Assembly (NCBI RefSeq): GCF_900167445.1
Contig: NZ_FUZT01000009.1
Coordinates: forward strand, 62,001-126,000
Direction: 5' to 3'
DNA: 64,000 nucleotides
Source of the DNA: Maledivibacter halophilus
GTDB taxonomy: Bacteria; Bacillota; Clostridia; Peptostreptococcales; Caminicellaceae
Both the position numbers and the translations under genes were made by a program. The notes below the pieces were generated by a model. The model was not told the DNA's origin, did not search any database, and was given only the letters and a program-made list of their open reading frames with translations. Positions 36,116-44,924 of the stretch are shown here, one piece after another; the first letter of the stretch is position 1; each line of letters opens with the position of its first letter.

Positions 36116-37018
36116 ATGAATTTAAGAAAAAATATTTTATACATATTGATAATAATCATGCTCTTTATTAGTGGTTGTGGAGCTGAAAATCAAGACGGAA
36201 CGAAAACTGATGCAGATGGCAGTGAAAAGATAGCAGTAGCGGTTTCTATAGTACCCCAGGAAACCTTTGTAAAGGCAGTTGCCGGAGATTTAGTAGAAGT
36301 TATAACTATGGTTCCTCCGGGGAATAGTCCTTCCAATTATCAGCCTACTCCTAAACAAATGAGTAAATTTAGTGAGTCAGAAATTTATTTTTCCATTGGA
36401 GTTCCCACGGAAGAAGCTAATATATTACCAAGAATCAAGGATTTAAATAGAGATATAAAAATAGTTTCTTTAGATGATAAGGTAAGTGAAGTTTATCCCC
36501 ATAGATTTTTTCAGGGACAAGAGGGAAAAGGAAACAAAGATCCCCATATTTGGCTTTCTCCCAAACGTGTTAAGATCATGGTGGAAACCATAAAGGAAGA
36601 ATTAATATTATTAGACCCTGATAATAGAGAAATTTATGAAGAAAATGCATTGAAATATATATCTGAGCTTGATGAAATAGATAATGAAATCAAAGAAGCG
36701 TTAAAGGAGCATAAAGGACAGTCTTTTATTATATATCACCCTGCCTTTGGATATTTTGCCGATGATTATGGATTGAAAATGCTGGCAATAGAAGACCATG
36801 GGAAAAAGGCAACGGCTTTAAAGGTGCAGGAGGTTATAGAATTTGCCAAAAGGGAAGATATCAAATTTGTCTTTTATCAGGAGGAATTTGACAGTGGTCA
36901 GGCCGAGATTATTTCTGATGAAATTGAAGGGGAGGCCATTAAGGTAGCTCCTTTAGCCCCAAATTATATAGAAAATTTACTTCATATAGCCAATAAGTTT
37001 AAAGACACACTAAAATAG
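36116..37018 (+). CDS. zinc/manganese ABC transporter substrate-binding lipoprotein (ZnuA-like)
   Basis: The 300-residue cluster A-1 binding protein has a lipoprotein signal (IIIMLFISGC, Cys near 21) and motifs VPPGNSPSNYQPTP, DPHIWLSPK, YHPAFGYFADDYGL and QEEFDSGQAE. Three of the usual metal ligands (His in DPHIW, His in YHPAF, the late acidic residue) are present. The first His of the canonical PHxYEP motif is replaced (PSNYQP), and the usual His-rich loop is absent. It begins a three-gene operon with an ATPase and a permease. RBS AAGGAGGAG. Confidence 0.88.
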   Translation: MNLRKNILYILIIIMLFISGCGAENQDGTKTDADGSEKIAVAVSIVPQETFVKAVAGDLVEVITMVPPGNSPSNYQPTPKQMSKFSESEIYFSIGVPTEEANILPRIKDLNRDIKIVSLDDKVSEVYPHRFFQGQEGKGNKDPHIWLSPKRVKIMVETIKEELILLDPDNREIYEENALKYISELDEIDNEIKEALKEHKGQSFIIYHPAFGYFADDYGLKMLAIEDHGKKATALKVQEVIEFAKREDIKFVFYQEEFDSGQAEIISDEIEGEAIKVAPLAPNYIENLLHIANKFKDTLK

Positions 37019-37029
37019 GAGAGGTTTGG

Positions 37030-37797
37030 ATGTACGATATTAATATAGAAAACTTAAGCGTTTATTATGGCCCTGTGTGTGCCCTTCAAAATATTAATTT
37101 AAAGGTTAAAAGTAATGAGATTTTGGGGATAATGGGGCCAAATGGTGGAGGGAAAACCACATTACTTAAAACAATATTAAAAATAATAAAGCCTACAGAG
37201 GGGAAAGTTTCTATAAAGGGGGACAGTTCCATTGGATATGTCCCTCAGTTTACAGTTTTTAATAGAAGCTTTCCCATTAATGTTTTAGATGTGGTTCTTA
37301 TGGGGAAATTATCAAGAAAAATTAAGTGGTTTCAAAAATACTCTTTTAAAGATAAAAAAGATGCAGAAGAACTTATAAATAAATTAGGTTTATTAGAATT
37401 AAAAAACAGACAAATTGGACAATTGTCGGGGGGACAATTGCAAAAAGTCCTTATAGCTAGGGCTTTGATTACAGACCCTAAAATTCTTATACTAGATGAA
37501 CCCACTGCAAACTTAGACACTAAAGCAAAAAAGGAAATCCATGAAATGTTAAAAAAACTTAGTGAAAATAAAACCATACTTATTGTTACCCATGAGATGA
37601 AGGATATATTTCCATATATAGATACTGCTGCATATGTAAATAAAACTTTACATTATTACGAAAATCCTCAAAAGTTAAAGAGTGAAATTTTTGAAAAAAC
37701 ATATGGATATAGTATTGGTACCATCAATAAAGAAAAAGTAATAGATAAAAAAATTACAGGCCATAAGGAGGATGAAGATGATCAAAGGATTATTTAA
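37030..37797 (+). CDS. znuC: metal ABC transporter ATPase (ZnuC-like)
   Basis: The 255-residue ATPase has Walker A GPNGGGKTTLLK, Q-loop YVPQ, signature LSGGQLQKVLIARAL, Walker B ILILDEPTANLD and H-loop VTHEM. The GPNGGGK form and SIGYVPQ are typical of ZnuC/MntB-type ATPases. It overlaps the next gene by 26 bp in a different frame. It lies 11 bp after the binding protein. Confidence 0.9.
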   Translation: MYDINIENLSVYYGPVCALQNINLKVKSNEILGIMGPNGGGKTTLLKTILKIIKPTEGKVSIKGDSSIGYVPQFTVFNRSFPINVLDVVLMGKLSRKIKWFQKYSFKDKKDAEELINKLGLLELKNRQIGQLSGGQLQKVLIARALITDPKILILDEPTANLDTKAKKEIHEMLKKLSENKTILIVTHEMKDIFPYIDTAAYVNKTLHYYENPQKLKSEIFEKTYGYSIGTINKEKVIDKKITGHKEDEDDQRII

Positions 37798-38596
37798 ATA
37801 TGCATTTATGCAAAATGCATTTATGGCTGCTATTTTAGCTAGTATTGTATGTGGAATAATTGGAACAATTATTACTCAAAAAAAATTAGTTAGTATGAGT
37901 GGAGGAATAGCCCATGCTTCCTTTGGAGGAATTGGGTTAGGATATTTATTAGGTATTGAGCCTATAATAGGAGGGCTTTTATTTTCTGTTTTGGCTTCTT
38001 TAGGGATATCCACTATAAAAAGAAAAACTAATACATATTCAGATACATTGATAGGTATATTCTGGTCCTTTGGAATGGCACTTGGGATATTATTTATTGC
38101 ACTAACTCCAGGATATCCTCCCGATATGACTTCATATTTATTTGGTGATATACTTACAGTTTCGTCACTATATGTAAAGATAATGGCAGTATTGAGTTTT
38201 ATAATCATTTTTTCTATTGCAAGCATTTTTAATTATTGGAGAGGATATTTGTTTGATGAAGAATTTATGGAAACATTAGGGGTAAATACTTTAGCCCTAG
38301 AGTATATTTTATTTGTACTTATATCTTTAAGCATAGTCATTCTTATAAAAGTTGTGGGAATAATATTAGTAATAGCCCTGTTGACGATACCTCCGGCAAT
38401 ATCTAAATTATTCACATATAATCTCAAAAAGATGATGCTTCTATCTACTTTAGTAGGGGCTGTTTTTAGTATTATGGGATTATTTATATCCTATCAATAT
38501 AATATTCCTTCAGGGGCAACTATTATACTATTATCTGTAATAGGATATTTTATTGCCAGCTTTATTTCTAAAATGATAGATAAGAGAATTGAATAA
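37772..38596 (+). CDS. znuB: metal ABC transporter permease (ZnuB-like)
   Basis: The 274-residue ABC-3 family permease has about eight membrane helices and motifs KLVSMSGGIAHASFGGIGLGYLLG and KVVGIILVIALLTIPPAISK. The ATG lies after AAGGAGGATG within the end of the ATPase gene. With its neighbours it completes a zinc (or manganese) importer. Confidence 0.9.
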   Translation: MKMIKGLFKYAFMQNAFMAAILASIVCGIIGTIITQKKLVSMSGGIAHASFGGIGLGYLLGIEPIIGGLLFSVLASLGISTIKRKTNTYSDTLIGIFWSFGMALGILFIALTPGYPPDMTSYLFGDILTVSSLYVKIMAVLSFIIIFSIASIFNYWRGYLFDEEFMETLGVNTLALEYILFVLISLSIVILIKVVGIILVIALLTIPPAISKLFTYNLKKMMLLSTLVGAVFSIMGLFISYQYNIPSGATIILLSVIGYFIASFISKMIDKRIE

Positions 38597-38656
38597 TACA
38601 CATATCCTTGGCTTTACTTTAGCAGAAGGAGTTAACTGTAAAGGAGTATTGAAGGA

Positions 38657-39739
38657 ATGATTTCAAAACCTATTATGAATAAAGTTGAAAATGCAATCAT
38701 ATTTTTATTAAGTATCTTGATTACAACAATAATTATATTCAATATAATTATTAACTTTGAAGACGCCATTTCTCTAATTGTTAAAAATGACTATTTAGAA
38801 GGTTTTGCTATAGTTTTTTTAAGTATAATATTAGAAGCTATACCCTTTGTAATGATAGGTGCTTTTATATCATCAATAATTCAAATATTTGTATCAGAAA
38901 AAACTATAGCAAAAATCATTCTTAAAAGCAGATTTGTAGGACTTGTTATTGCTTCTTTAATGGGTCTTATTTTTCCGGTATGTGAATGTGCTATAGTACC
39001 TATAATGAGGAGATTACTTAAAAAAGGAGTTCCTCTTTACATAGCTGTAACCTTCATGCTGGCAGTTCCCATAGTAAATCCTGTAGTGTTGGCTTCTACC
39101 TATTATGCTTTTTCTGGGGAAGTTTATATGGTATTTTTAAGAGGTCTTTTGGGGTTTGTAAGTGCTATTTTAATAGGACATATTGTAGGAATTATACAGT
39201 ATAAAGATAACCCATTAAAGAATAATGACCTACCTGAGCATATAGATTCTGACTGTGGACATAAACTCCATCACCATCATAGCTGTAGTTGTGGACATGA
39301 TCATCATGCAAAGGATAGTAGGAATAGTATTTTTTCAAAAACGGGTAGTATAATAGAGCATACAAGCTTAGAATGATACTCTGTTGGTAAGTTTCTAGTA
39401 ATTGGAGCCTTTTTATCTGCATTAATGCAAACCTTTATATCTAGAGGTTATATTTTATCAATAGGGCAAGGAAAAATATCTTCTACTATAGTTATGATGA
39501 TTTTAGCATTCGTGCTTTCATTATGCTCAGAAGCTGATGCGTTTATAGCCAGAACCTTTGTCGGTCAATTTACCATTGGTTCTATAGTTGGTTTCTTAAT
39601 ATTAGGTCCAATGATAGATATAAAAAATACTCTCATGCTGAGCAGCTCATTTAAAATGAAATTTGTAATAAGATTAATGACAATTATATCTTTAGTATGT
39701 TTTATTATGGCTATGCTAGTAAATATTATTGAGATTTAG
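38657..39739 (+). pseudogene. metal permease (SO_0444/DUF318 type) interrupted by an in-frame UGA
   Basis: The first part (239 codons) encodes a permease with AIPFVMIGAFISS, FPVCECAIVPIMRRLLKKGVP and AVPIVNPVVLAST and a His/Cys-rich cytoplasmic loop (CGHKLHHHHSCSCGHDHH). It stops at TGA 39374-39376. The same frame continues without a break (YSVGKFLVIGAFLSALMQTFISRG and DAFIARTFVGQFTIGSIVGFLILGPMID) to a stop at 39739, matching the second half of the family. So one nonsense codon splits an otherwise intact gene of about 360 codons. It may be a pseudogene, sequencing error or readthrough. The partner gene downstream is intact. Confidence 0.8.
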
Positions 39740-39749
39740 AGGTGAAAAA

Positions 39750-40583
39750 ATGAGAAAATTTAATATAAATGAGTTTATATGGTTTATAATACTTGTTTCC
39801 TTTACCTATTATATTTACCAGCTATTTGATACTGGGAGAATAAATATATATTTACATCCGAAGATGTTTAAATATGTACTTTTTTCTTTGATTATTTTCA
39901 CGTTGCTTTCTATATTTCAGATTAGAAAAATATTTTCTCAAAATAGAACTAAAAAAATAAAAGCTGGTTTTATTATTTTCATAATTCCATTGTTTTTAGG
40001 ATTTGCATTAAATCCAGATAGTTTAAGTACACAGATATTATCTAATAAAGGAGTAAATATAACAAATAATGATTTGAATAATGGAGTAGCAGTAGGTGAT
40101 GAATTAACTAAGCTTCAACAGTCAGATTATTATAATGAAGAAGATAATAGTGATTTAGAAGATAATGAAGTGAAAGAAGAATTTATTAATGAGAATTATT
40201 TCAACAACAAAAACTATGATACTAATTCAAAAAAATTCAAATATACTTTAATGGAATCATATGAAAATTTAGATGAAATGATTGGACAAGAGATAGAACT
40301 ATCGGGTTTTGTGTATAGAGAACCAGATTCTTCTAAAAACAGATTCGTAATTTCTAGATTATTGATGATTTGCTGTGCTGCTGATGCCCAAGTGGTAGGA
40401 TTATTATGTGAGTGGGATGATGCTAAAGGACTTGAAGATAATCAATGGATTAAAATTACTGGCGTATTTGATTCAACTACTTATTATAATAAATATACGA
40501 ACGAGGAAAATCCCATGGCATTAATTAAAGTGACTAATATAGAGCATATAGACCCTCCTGATAGTCAATATATATATCCATAA
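39750..40583 (+). CDS. TIGR03943 family protein (putative permease subunit)
   Basis: I use the ATG with AGAGGTG upstream. The 277-residue protein has two to three N-terminal membrane helices, an Asp/Glu/Asn-rich linker and a C-terminal OB-like domain (IELSGFVYREP, RLLMICCAADAQVVGLLCEW, QWIKITGVFDST). This is the usual partner of the SO_0444-type permease, with which it probably forms a metal exporter. The CCAADA cysteines may bind metal. It lies 10 bp after the interrupted permease. Confidence 0.85.
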   Translation: MRKFNINEFIWFIILVSFTYYIYQLFDTGRINIYLHPKMFKYVLFSLIIFTLLSIFQIRKIFSQNRTKKIKAGFIIFIIPLFLGFALNPDSLSTQILSNKGVNITNNDLNNGVAVGDELTKLQQSDYYNEEDNSDLEDNEVKEEFINENYFNNKNYDTNSKKFKYTLMESYENLDEMIGQEIELSGFVYREPDSSKNRFVISRLLMICCAADAQVVGLLCEWDDAKGLEDNQWIKITGVFDSTTYYNKYTNEENPMALIKVTNIEHIDPPDSQYIYP

Positions 40584-40585
40584 TA

Positions 40586-40732
40586 TCAAATGATTTAAAG
40601 GGCCCCACAGGCATGGGAATGGACTGTTATTTTTATATGGATGAAGCGATGATACTTTCAGATTATGTATTTATATTAAGAGGGAAGCCTCTATCTGTTA
40701 AAGAGAAAATTGTTACAAATATTATAAGATAA
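40586..40732 (+). pseudogene. relic of a NitT/TauT-type ABC ATPase with internal deletion
   Basis: One frame reads NDLKGPTGMGMDCYFY and then MDEAMILSDYVFILRGKPLS up to a stop. GPTGMG is a Walker A piece and the second part matches the H-loop region (VTHDxDEAxxLSDxVxVLxxRP) of NitT/TauT/SsuB ATPases. The 130 or so residues normally between them are missing, and there is no start or RBS. It is a deletion remnant. Confidence 0.65.
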
Positions 40733-40767
40733 AAGTGAATGTTTATAGTTTGCATAGTAAAAAGTAC

Positions 40768-40796
40768 TTGACAAACATGTATACCTGGTATACGAT
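40768..40796 (+). promoter_or_regulatory. promoter with MarR operator (autoregulation)
   Basis: TTGACA (40768-40773) and TACGAT (40791-40796) are 17 bp apart. The spacer holds the perfect palindrome GTATACCTGGTATAC (40779-40793). The ATG of the MarR gene is only seven bases after the -10, so the mRNA is probably leaderless. Confidence 0.7.
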
Positions 40797-40802
40797 TTGT
40801 GT

Positions 40803-41255
40803 ATGAAAGAAAATATAAAGAAGAATATAATTGAAAAATATGCAACTCTTACTGAAAAAATAGCTAAAAGCGGGAACCAGTCAAAACACTTTGAAACTGA
40901 TGTGGAGATATATAGAAGTGAAATACATATTATAAGTGTAATAGGTCATAATGATGATATTCATATATCGGAAATTGCAAGAAAATTTGGGGTTACAAAA
41001 GGGGCCATATCAAAGACAATAAAAAAACTTGAAAAGAAAGGATTAGTTGAAAAGGCAATAGATAAAACCAATAATACTAGAACATTGGTTAAATTAACAG
41101 AGAAAGGTCTAAAAGCTCATTATGCCCATGAAAAATATCATAATGAATATGATAAAGATATGTTTTCATATTTAGAAAGCTTAAATGAACGTGAGTTAGA
41201 GATTTTAGATACTTTTTTAGAAAAAGCTAATCAAATGGCGGAAAGACACATATAA
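40803..41255 (+). CDS. MarR-family regulator 1
   Basis: The 150-residue protein has a winged helix (DDIHISEIARKFGVTKGAISKTIKKLEKKGLVEKAIDKTNNTRTLVKLTEKG) with flanking dimer helices. No RBS precedes the ATG, which sits at the expected transcription start. It likely represses itself, the MATE gene and the metallophore operon, since near-identical palindromes precede all three. A paralogue lies at 47735. Confidence 0.88.
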   Translation: MKENIKKNIIEKYATLTEKIAKSGNQSKHFETDVEIYRSEIHIISVIGHNDDIHISEIARKFGVTKGAISKTIKKLEKKGLVEKAIDKTNNTRTLVKLTEKGLKAHYAHEKYHNEYDKDMFSYLESLNERELEILDTFLEKANQMAERHI

Positions 41256-41279
41256 TAGTCCGCTATTTATTAGTTAACA

Positions 41280-41298
41280 ACGTATACCCAGTATACGT
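41280..41298 (+). promoter_or_regulatory. MarR operator between marR1 and the MATE gene
   Basis: ACGTATACCCAGTATACGT is a near-perfect palindrome, matching the operator at 40779 in both half-sites. The 280-bp region before the MATE gene otherwise shows no gene. Confidence 0.7.
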
Positions 41299-41535
41299 TT
41301 TGGAAAGGAAGTGGTTCACCATTTATTTAAAAATTAATTTATAGAATAGAATAGCTCTACGATAAGTAGGGTTAAATAAAACATCGACAATGAAAATGAA
41401 AATCATATTCATGAGTAGGAAGTAGAAGCTAATATTATGAAACTAAAAAAGAAATGTAAATGAAAAAATAAAATTTCTAGTATTTTATGACATTCAGTGT
41501 AGAAAGAAGAATTAGTAAAAAAGGAGAGATATAAT

Positions 41536-42912
41536 ATGGATGAAAAAATTAGAATTATGAGTGAAGAAAGAATTTCAAAAGCATTATTGAAATTCGCTAT
41601 ACCTGCGATTATAGGATTACTTATAACTGCTATATATAATTTTGTAGATGCTATATTTGTTGGAGGGTTAGGAACCAGTGCAATGGGAGCAGCAGCCATA
41701 GCCTTTCCTATATCAATGGTCATTGTGGGACTTGGCTTGACATTGGGAAGCGGTGCCTCTTCTTATATTTCTAGACTTTTAGGAAAAGAAGATATGGAGC
41801 TAGCAAATAGAACTGCTTCAACAGCAGTTTTTTCGAGTATATTTTTAGGAATAATCGTGATAGTGCCCTCCTTAATTTTCTTACAGCCATTATTACGGTC
41901 TTTTGGAGCCACAGATACTATATTGCCCTTTGCAAAGGATTATTCTTATATTTTTATTGGTGGTTCAATATTTAGCGTTATAAACATAACCATGAACAAT
42001 ATAGTGAGAGCTGAAGGGGCTGCTAAAATTAGTATGAAAGCATTGATGGTAGGAGCAATTCTCAATATAATTCTAGATCCAATATTTATATATAGCTTTG
42101 GGTTGGGAATAAAGGGAGCTGCTATAGCCACAGTGATATCACAAGTGGTAAGTATGATTTTATTATTAACTTTTTTTTCTAGTGATAAAAGTAGCATCAA
42201 AATATCAGCGAAGTATTTCACTTTATCTAAAGAAATAATGTTAGAAATACTAAAAATAGGAATGCCAAGTCTTGTTTTTCAGATATTATCCAGTGCTTCC
42301 ATGGGACTAATAAATTCGGCTGCTGTTCCTTATGGTGATGCGGCAGTAGCTGCTATGGGGATTGTCAATAGAATATTTGCTATAGGAAGCTATGTTATAT
42401 TCGGATTTTCAAAGGGGTTTCAGCCTATTGCAGGATATAACTATGGTGCAAAAAAATATAGTCGGTTGAAGGAATTAATAAATATTTCTCTTAGATGGAC
42501 AACTGGTTTTTGCTTGAGCTTAGCAGTGATTCAAATTATATTTGCAAGTCCAATAGTATCAATATTTAGTGATGACCCATTAGTTCTTAAAATAGGGGCT
42601 AGAGCTTTAAGGGCTTATAGTATGATGTTTCCATTCTTTGGATTCCAAATGATATATATGACATTATTTTTAGCATTAGGAAAAGCTAGAGAAGGTGGAG
42701 TGTTGAGTCTAGGAAGACAGGGCATGTTCTTGATACCAACTGTGCTTATCTTGCCACGAATAATAGGATTAGATGGAGTTCTTTTTTCTCAAGCAATAGC
42801 AGATTTCTTGACAACATTACTAACGGTGTTCTTTTCTGTTAAGCTAAATGACAAAATTAGTAGCTTGTTAGAAGCAATTCCAACAAATGCTAATATAAAA
42901 AAAATTGGATAA
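41536..42912 (+). CDS. MATE-family efflux transporter 2
   Basis: The 458-residue protein has 12 membrane helices and MATE signatures (FVDAIFVGGLGTSAMGAAAI, RAEGAAKISMKALMVGAILN, FSKGFQPIAGYNYGAKKY). It follows a MarR operator and MarR gene, a typical efflux arrangement. It is only moderately similar to the iron-regulated MATE at 25924. RBS AAAAAGGAGAG. Confidence 0.9.
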   Translation: MDEKIRIMSEERISKALLKFAIPAIIGLLITAIYNFVDAIFVGGLGTSAMGAAAIAFPISMVIVGLGLTLGSGASSYISRLLGKEDMELANRTASTAVFSSIFLGIIVIVPSLIFLQPLLRSFGATDTILPFAKDYSYIFIGGSIFSVINITMNNIVRAEGAAKISMKALMVGAILNIILDPIFIYSFGLGIKGAAIATVISQVVSMILLLTFFSSDKSSIKISAKYFTLSKEIMLEILKIGMPSLVFQILSSASMGLINSAAVPYGDAAVAAMGIVNRIFAIGSYVIFGFSKGFQPIAGYNYGAKKYSRLKELINISLRWTTGFCLSLAVIQIIFASPIVSIFSDDPLVLKIGARALRAYSMMFPFFGFQMIYMTLFLALGKAREGGVLSLGRQGMFLIPTVLILPRIIGLDGVLFSQAIADFLTTLLTVFFSVKLNDKISSLLEAIPTNANIKKIG

Positions 42913-43012
42913 AGTAAAAAGTATTATCAATTACTAAGGAGTTTGGTAGGAGATTTCAAGAAAAAGTTTATTTGTTATTTATTGTGTCATATAGACGGAC
43001 AAAAATAGCTAA

Positions 43013-43147
43013 TTAAAATGGCAAAAATCTATAGGAATGGAAAAGTCAAATTTAAATACTGCTGGTGTATTTGTCTGGTCTATAATAGCTGTTGTTATAT
43101 CTGGTACATTTGATACCATAATAAAGCTAACAAAAAGAGCATCATAA
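43013..43147 (+). pseudogene. possible C-terminal relic of an ABC permease
   Basis: A short frame reads LKWQKSIGMEKSNLNTAGVF then VWSIIAVVISGTFDTIIKLT and KRAS before a stop. One hydrophobic helix followed by a basic tail resembles the end of NitT/TauT (SsuC-like) permeases. It might be the partner of the ATPase relic at 40586, now separated by the MarR-MATE genes. This call is tentative; it could also be a small membrane protein. Confidence 0.4.
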
Positions 43148-43170
43148 GTGACACATAAATAATATATAAT

Positions 43171-43206
43171 AAAAGCCATTTTATCATTTGATAAAATGGC
43201 TTTCTT
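43171..43206. terminator. terminator between the relic genes
   Basis: AAAGCCATTTTATC pairs with GATAAAATGGCTTT around ATTT; flanking A and T runs allow action on both strands. Confidence 0.8.
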
Positions 43207-43217
43207 AAAATTGAACT

Positions 43218-43541
43218 TCAAGCATTTCTACTAAAGGCTATCTCATTAATAGAATTTATAGGGATTACTACTGGAACACCTTCTTCATCAATTATTACCT
43301 TTGTATATACGCCGTATACAGAGTGTATCATTTTTGAAGTTATGACGGAAATAGGTTTGCCCCATGCATAAATGCCTCCTTTGCCATCCAATACAATAAT
43401 ATTATCTGCATATCTAGCTGCAAGGTTAAGATCATGAAGTACTATAAGAGATGTAATTTTTCTTTCCCTTGTAATGGAATGTATCAATTTAATAATTTCT
43501 AAAGGAGCATATATCTTGCCTGTTGGATAAAAACAGCATAT
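43218..43541 (-). pseudogene. C-terminal relic of a FecE/BtuD-type ABC ATPase
   Basis: The minus strand encodes LEIIKLIHSITRERKITSLI, then VLHDLNLAARYADNIIVLDG and a C-terminal domain ending INEIAFSRNA. This is the H-loop and tail of a siderophore/cobalamin-type ATPase. Walker A, signature and Walker B are missing; upstream only about 17 more in-frame codons (CFYPTGKIYAP) can be read. An intact homologue lies at 45932, so this is a truncated older copy in the opposite orientation. Confidence 0.75.
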
Positions 43542-43741
43542 CTTTATTTATGAACAATTCTTAAAGAAGCTTCTATTTTAACTAAAAACAGTTTTAAAGA
43601 TAAACAACTTTAAGGTTTAATAAATTTCAAATGAAAAATGTAGAAGAATTCATTATTTTATTTGAAATTTATTTTGAATGTTATTATTGTTTATCTATAA
43701 ATAACGCTTTACACTATAAAGTATTTATGTTAAAATCTTCG

Positions 43742-43790
43742 ATGAGAATGTTTCTCATTTTTTTATAATATAATGTATGCCTGGCATACA
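43742..43790 (+). promoter_or_regulatory. promoter of the metallophore operon with Fur-like box and MarR operator
   Basis: ATGAGAATGTTTCTCAT (43743-43759) is a 7-bp inverted repeat of Fur type. TATAAT follows at 43764-43769, then TGTATGCCTGGCATACA (43774-43790), a perfect palindrome of the MarR operator family. Two regulators therefore appear to act on this promoter. Confidence 0.72.
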
Positions 43791-43807
43791 AAGGGAGGTT
43801 TATAAAA

Positions 43808-44917
43808 GTGAAAAAGATTTTGATAATTTTTTTAGTTATGGTAATTACAGTTGGAGCTTATGGCTGTGGTCAAAAGGAGATTGTTTCAAAACATGATGCT
43901 CCGGAAGTTGAAGAAAAAGTAGCATTGGATGAAGGACAAAGAGAAATAGTGGATTTAGGTGGTAATGTTGTTAAATTGCCGTCAGCTGAAAAATTGAATC
44001 GTGTCGTTATTATTTCACCACCAATTGCATCAATTCAATATAGTGTACTTAAGGATACAAGCAAAATAGTTGCTGTGCATCCATTTACATTCAAAAATGC
44101 TAATCCTCAGATAATAAAAAATATCTTCAAAAATTTTAATGACATTGATACTAGCTTTATAAAGGAATTTAATATAAGCACAGAATCTGTTTTAAATCTT
44201 AAGCCCGATATAATTTTTTATTATGGACAGCAGGAAAAAAAAGGTTTAGAGAGCTTAAAGATTCCTATGGTGGATTTTATGAAGCCCAAGGATAGAGATC
44301 CAGTTGCAATTACTACTGAATGGGAAAGATTGATTAGGGATATTTATGAAGTTAAAGACGGAAAAACAATAAAAGAAGAATGGGAAAAGGTAAATCAGGA
44401 ATTAAGCACTTCTTTAGAAAAAATAGGTGAAGATAAATTAAAAGGATTAATGATATTTAACAATAATAGCAACAAGATAATTGTTAGCGGTAATAATACA
44501 TATGGAGATTATTGTATGGAAATGAGTGGATTAGTTAATGTAGCAGATAGCATTGTTGGAAAGAAAGAAGTTAGTATAGAACAAATTTATCAGTTCAATC
44601 CAGATATAATCTATGTATTTATGGGAGAGCCTGCTTCAAATTACATAAAGAGTATTGATGGACAGGATTGGTCAAAGGTCAATGCTGTTAAAGAAAATAG
44701 AGTATATGATGTTCCAGAGGGAATATTTTCATGGGGAGCACCTAATGCTGATTCGCCTTTAATGATACATTGGATGGTCACAAAAAATTACCCGTCATAT
44801 TTTAATGAAGATAAATTAATGAATACCATTAAGGAGTATTATGATAGTCATTATAATATGACTTTAACAGACGAAATGATTGATTCTATTGTTAAACCAA
44901 ATAAAGAAAGAGAGTAA
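43808..44917 (+). CDS. metallophore ABC transporter substrate-binding lipoprotein
   Basis: The 369-residue protein has a lipoprotein signal (IIFLVMVITVGAYGC, Cys near 20) and a periplasmic-binding (FecB/BtuF, PF01497-like) fold with REIVDLGGNVVKLP, NLKPDIIFYYGQ and QFNPDIIYVFMG. It should bind an iron chelate, corrinoid or similar compound at the cell surface. It begins a four-gene operon with permease, ATPase and a methyltransferase. RBS AAAGGGAGG; start GTG. Confidence 0.88.
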   Translation: MKKILIIFLVMVITVGAYGCGQKEIVSKHDAPEVEEKVALDEGQREIVDLGGNVVKLPSAEKLNRVVIISPPIASIQYSVLKDTSKIVAVHPFTFKNANPQIIKNIFKNFNDIDTSFIKEFNISTESVLNLKPDIIFYYGQQEKKGLESLKIPMVDFMKPKDRDPVAITTEWERLIRDIYEVKDGKTIKEEWEKVNQELSTSLEKIGEDKLKGLMIFNNNSNKIIVSGNNTYGDYCMEMSGLVNVADSIVGKKEVSIEQIYQFNPDIIYVFMGEPASNYIKSIDGQDWSKVNAVKENRVYDVPEGIFSWGAPNADSPLMIHWMVTKNYPSYFNEDKLMNTIKEYYDSHYNMTLTDEMIDSIVKPNKERE

Positions 44918-44924
44918 TTATAAT

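Noticed and set aside
39374-39376. UGA as a selenocysteine codon in the metal permease
   Set aside because: I saw no convincing stem-loop with a conserved apical G directly after the UGA, and the position is not a Cys in the family as I recall it. Nonsense mutation or sequence error is simpler.
43009-43221. Minus-strand ORF of 70 codons
   Set aside because: It crosses the terminator hairpin and has no RBS; the plus-strand frame looks more like a real gene remnant.
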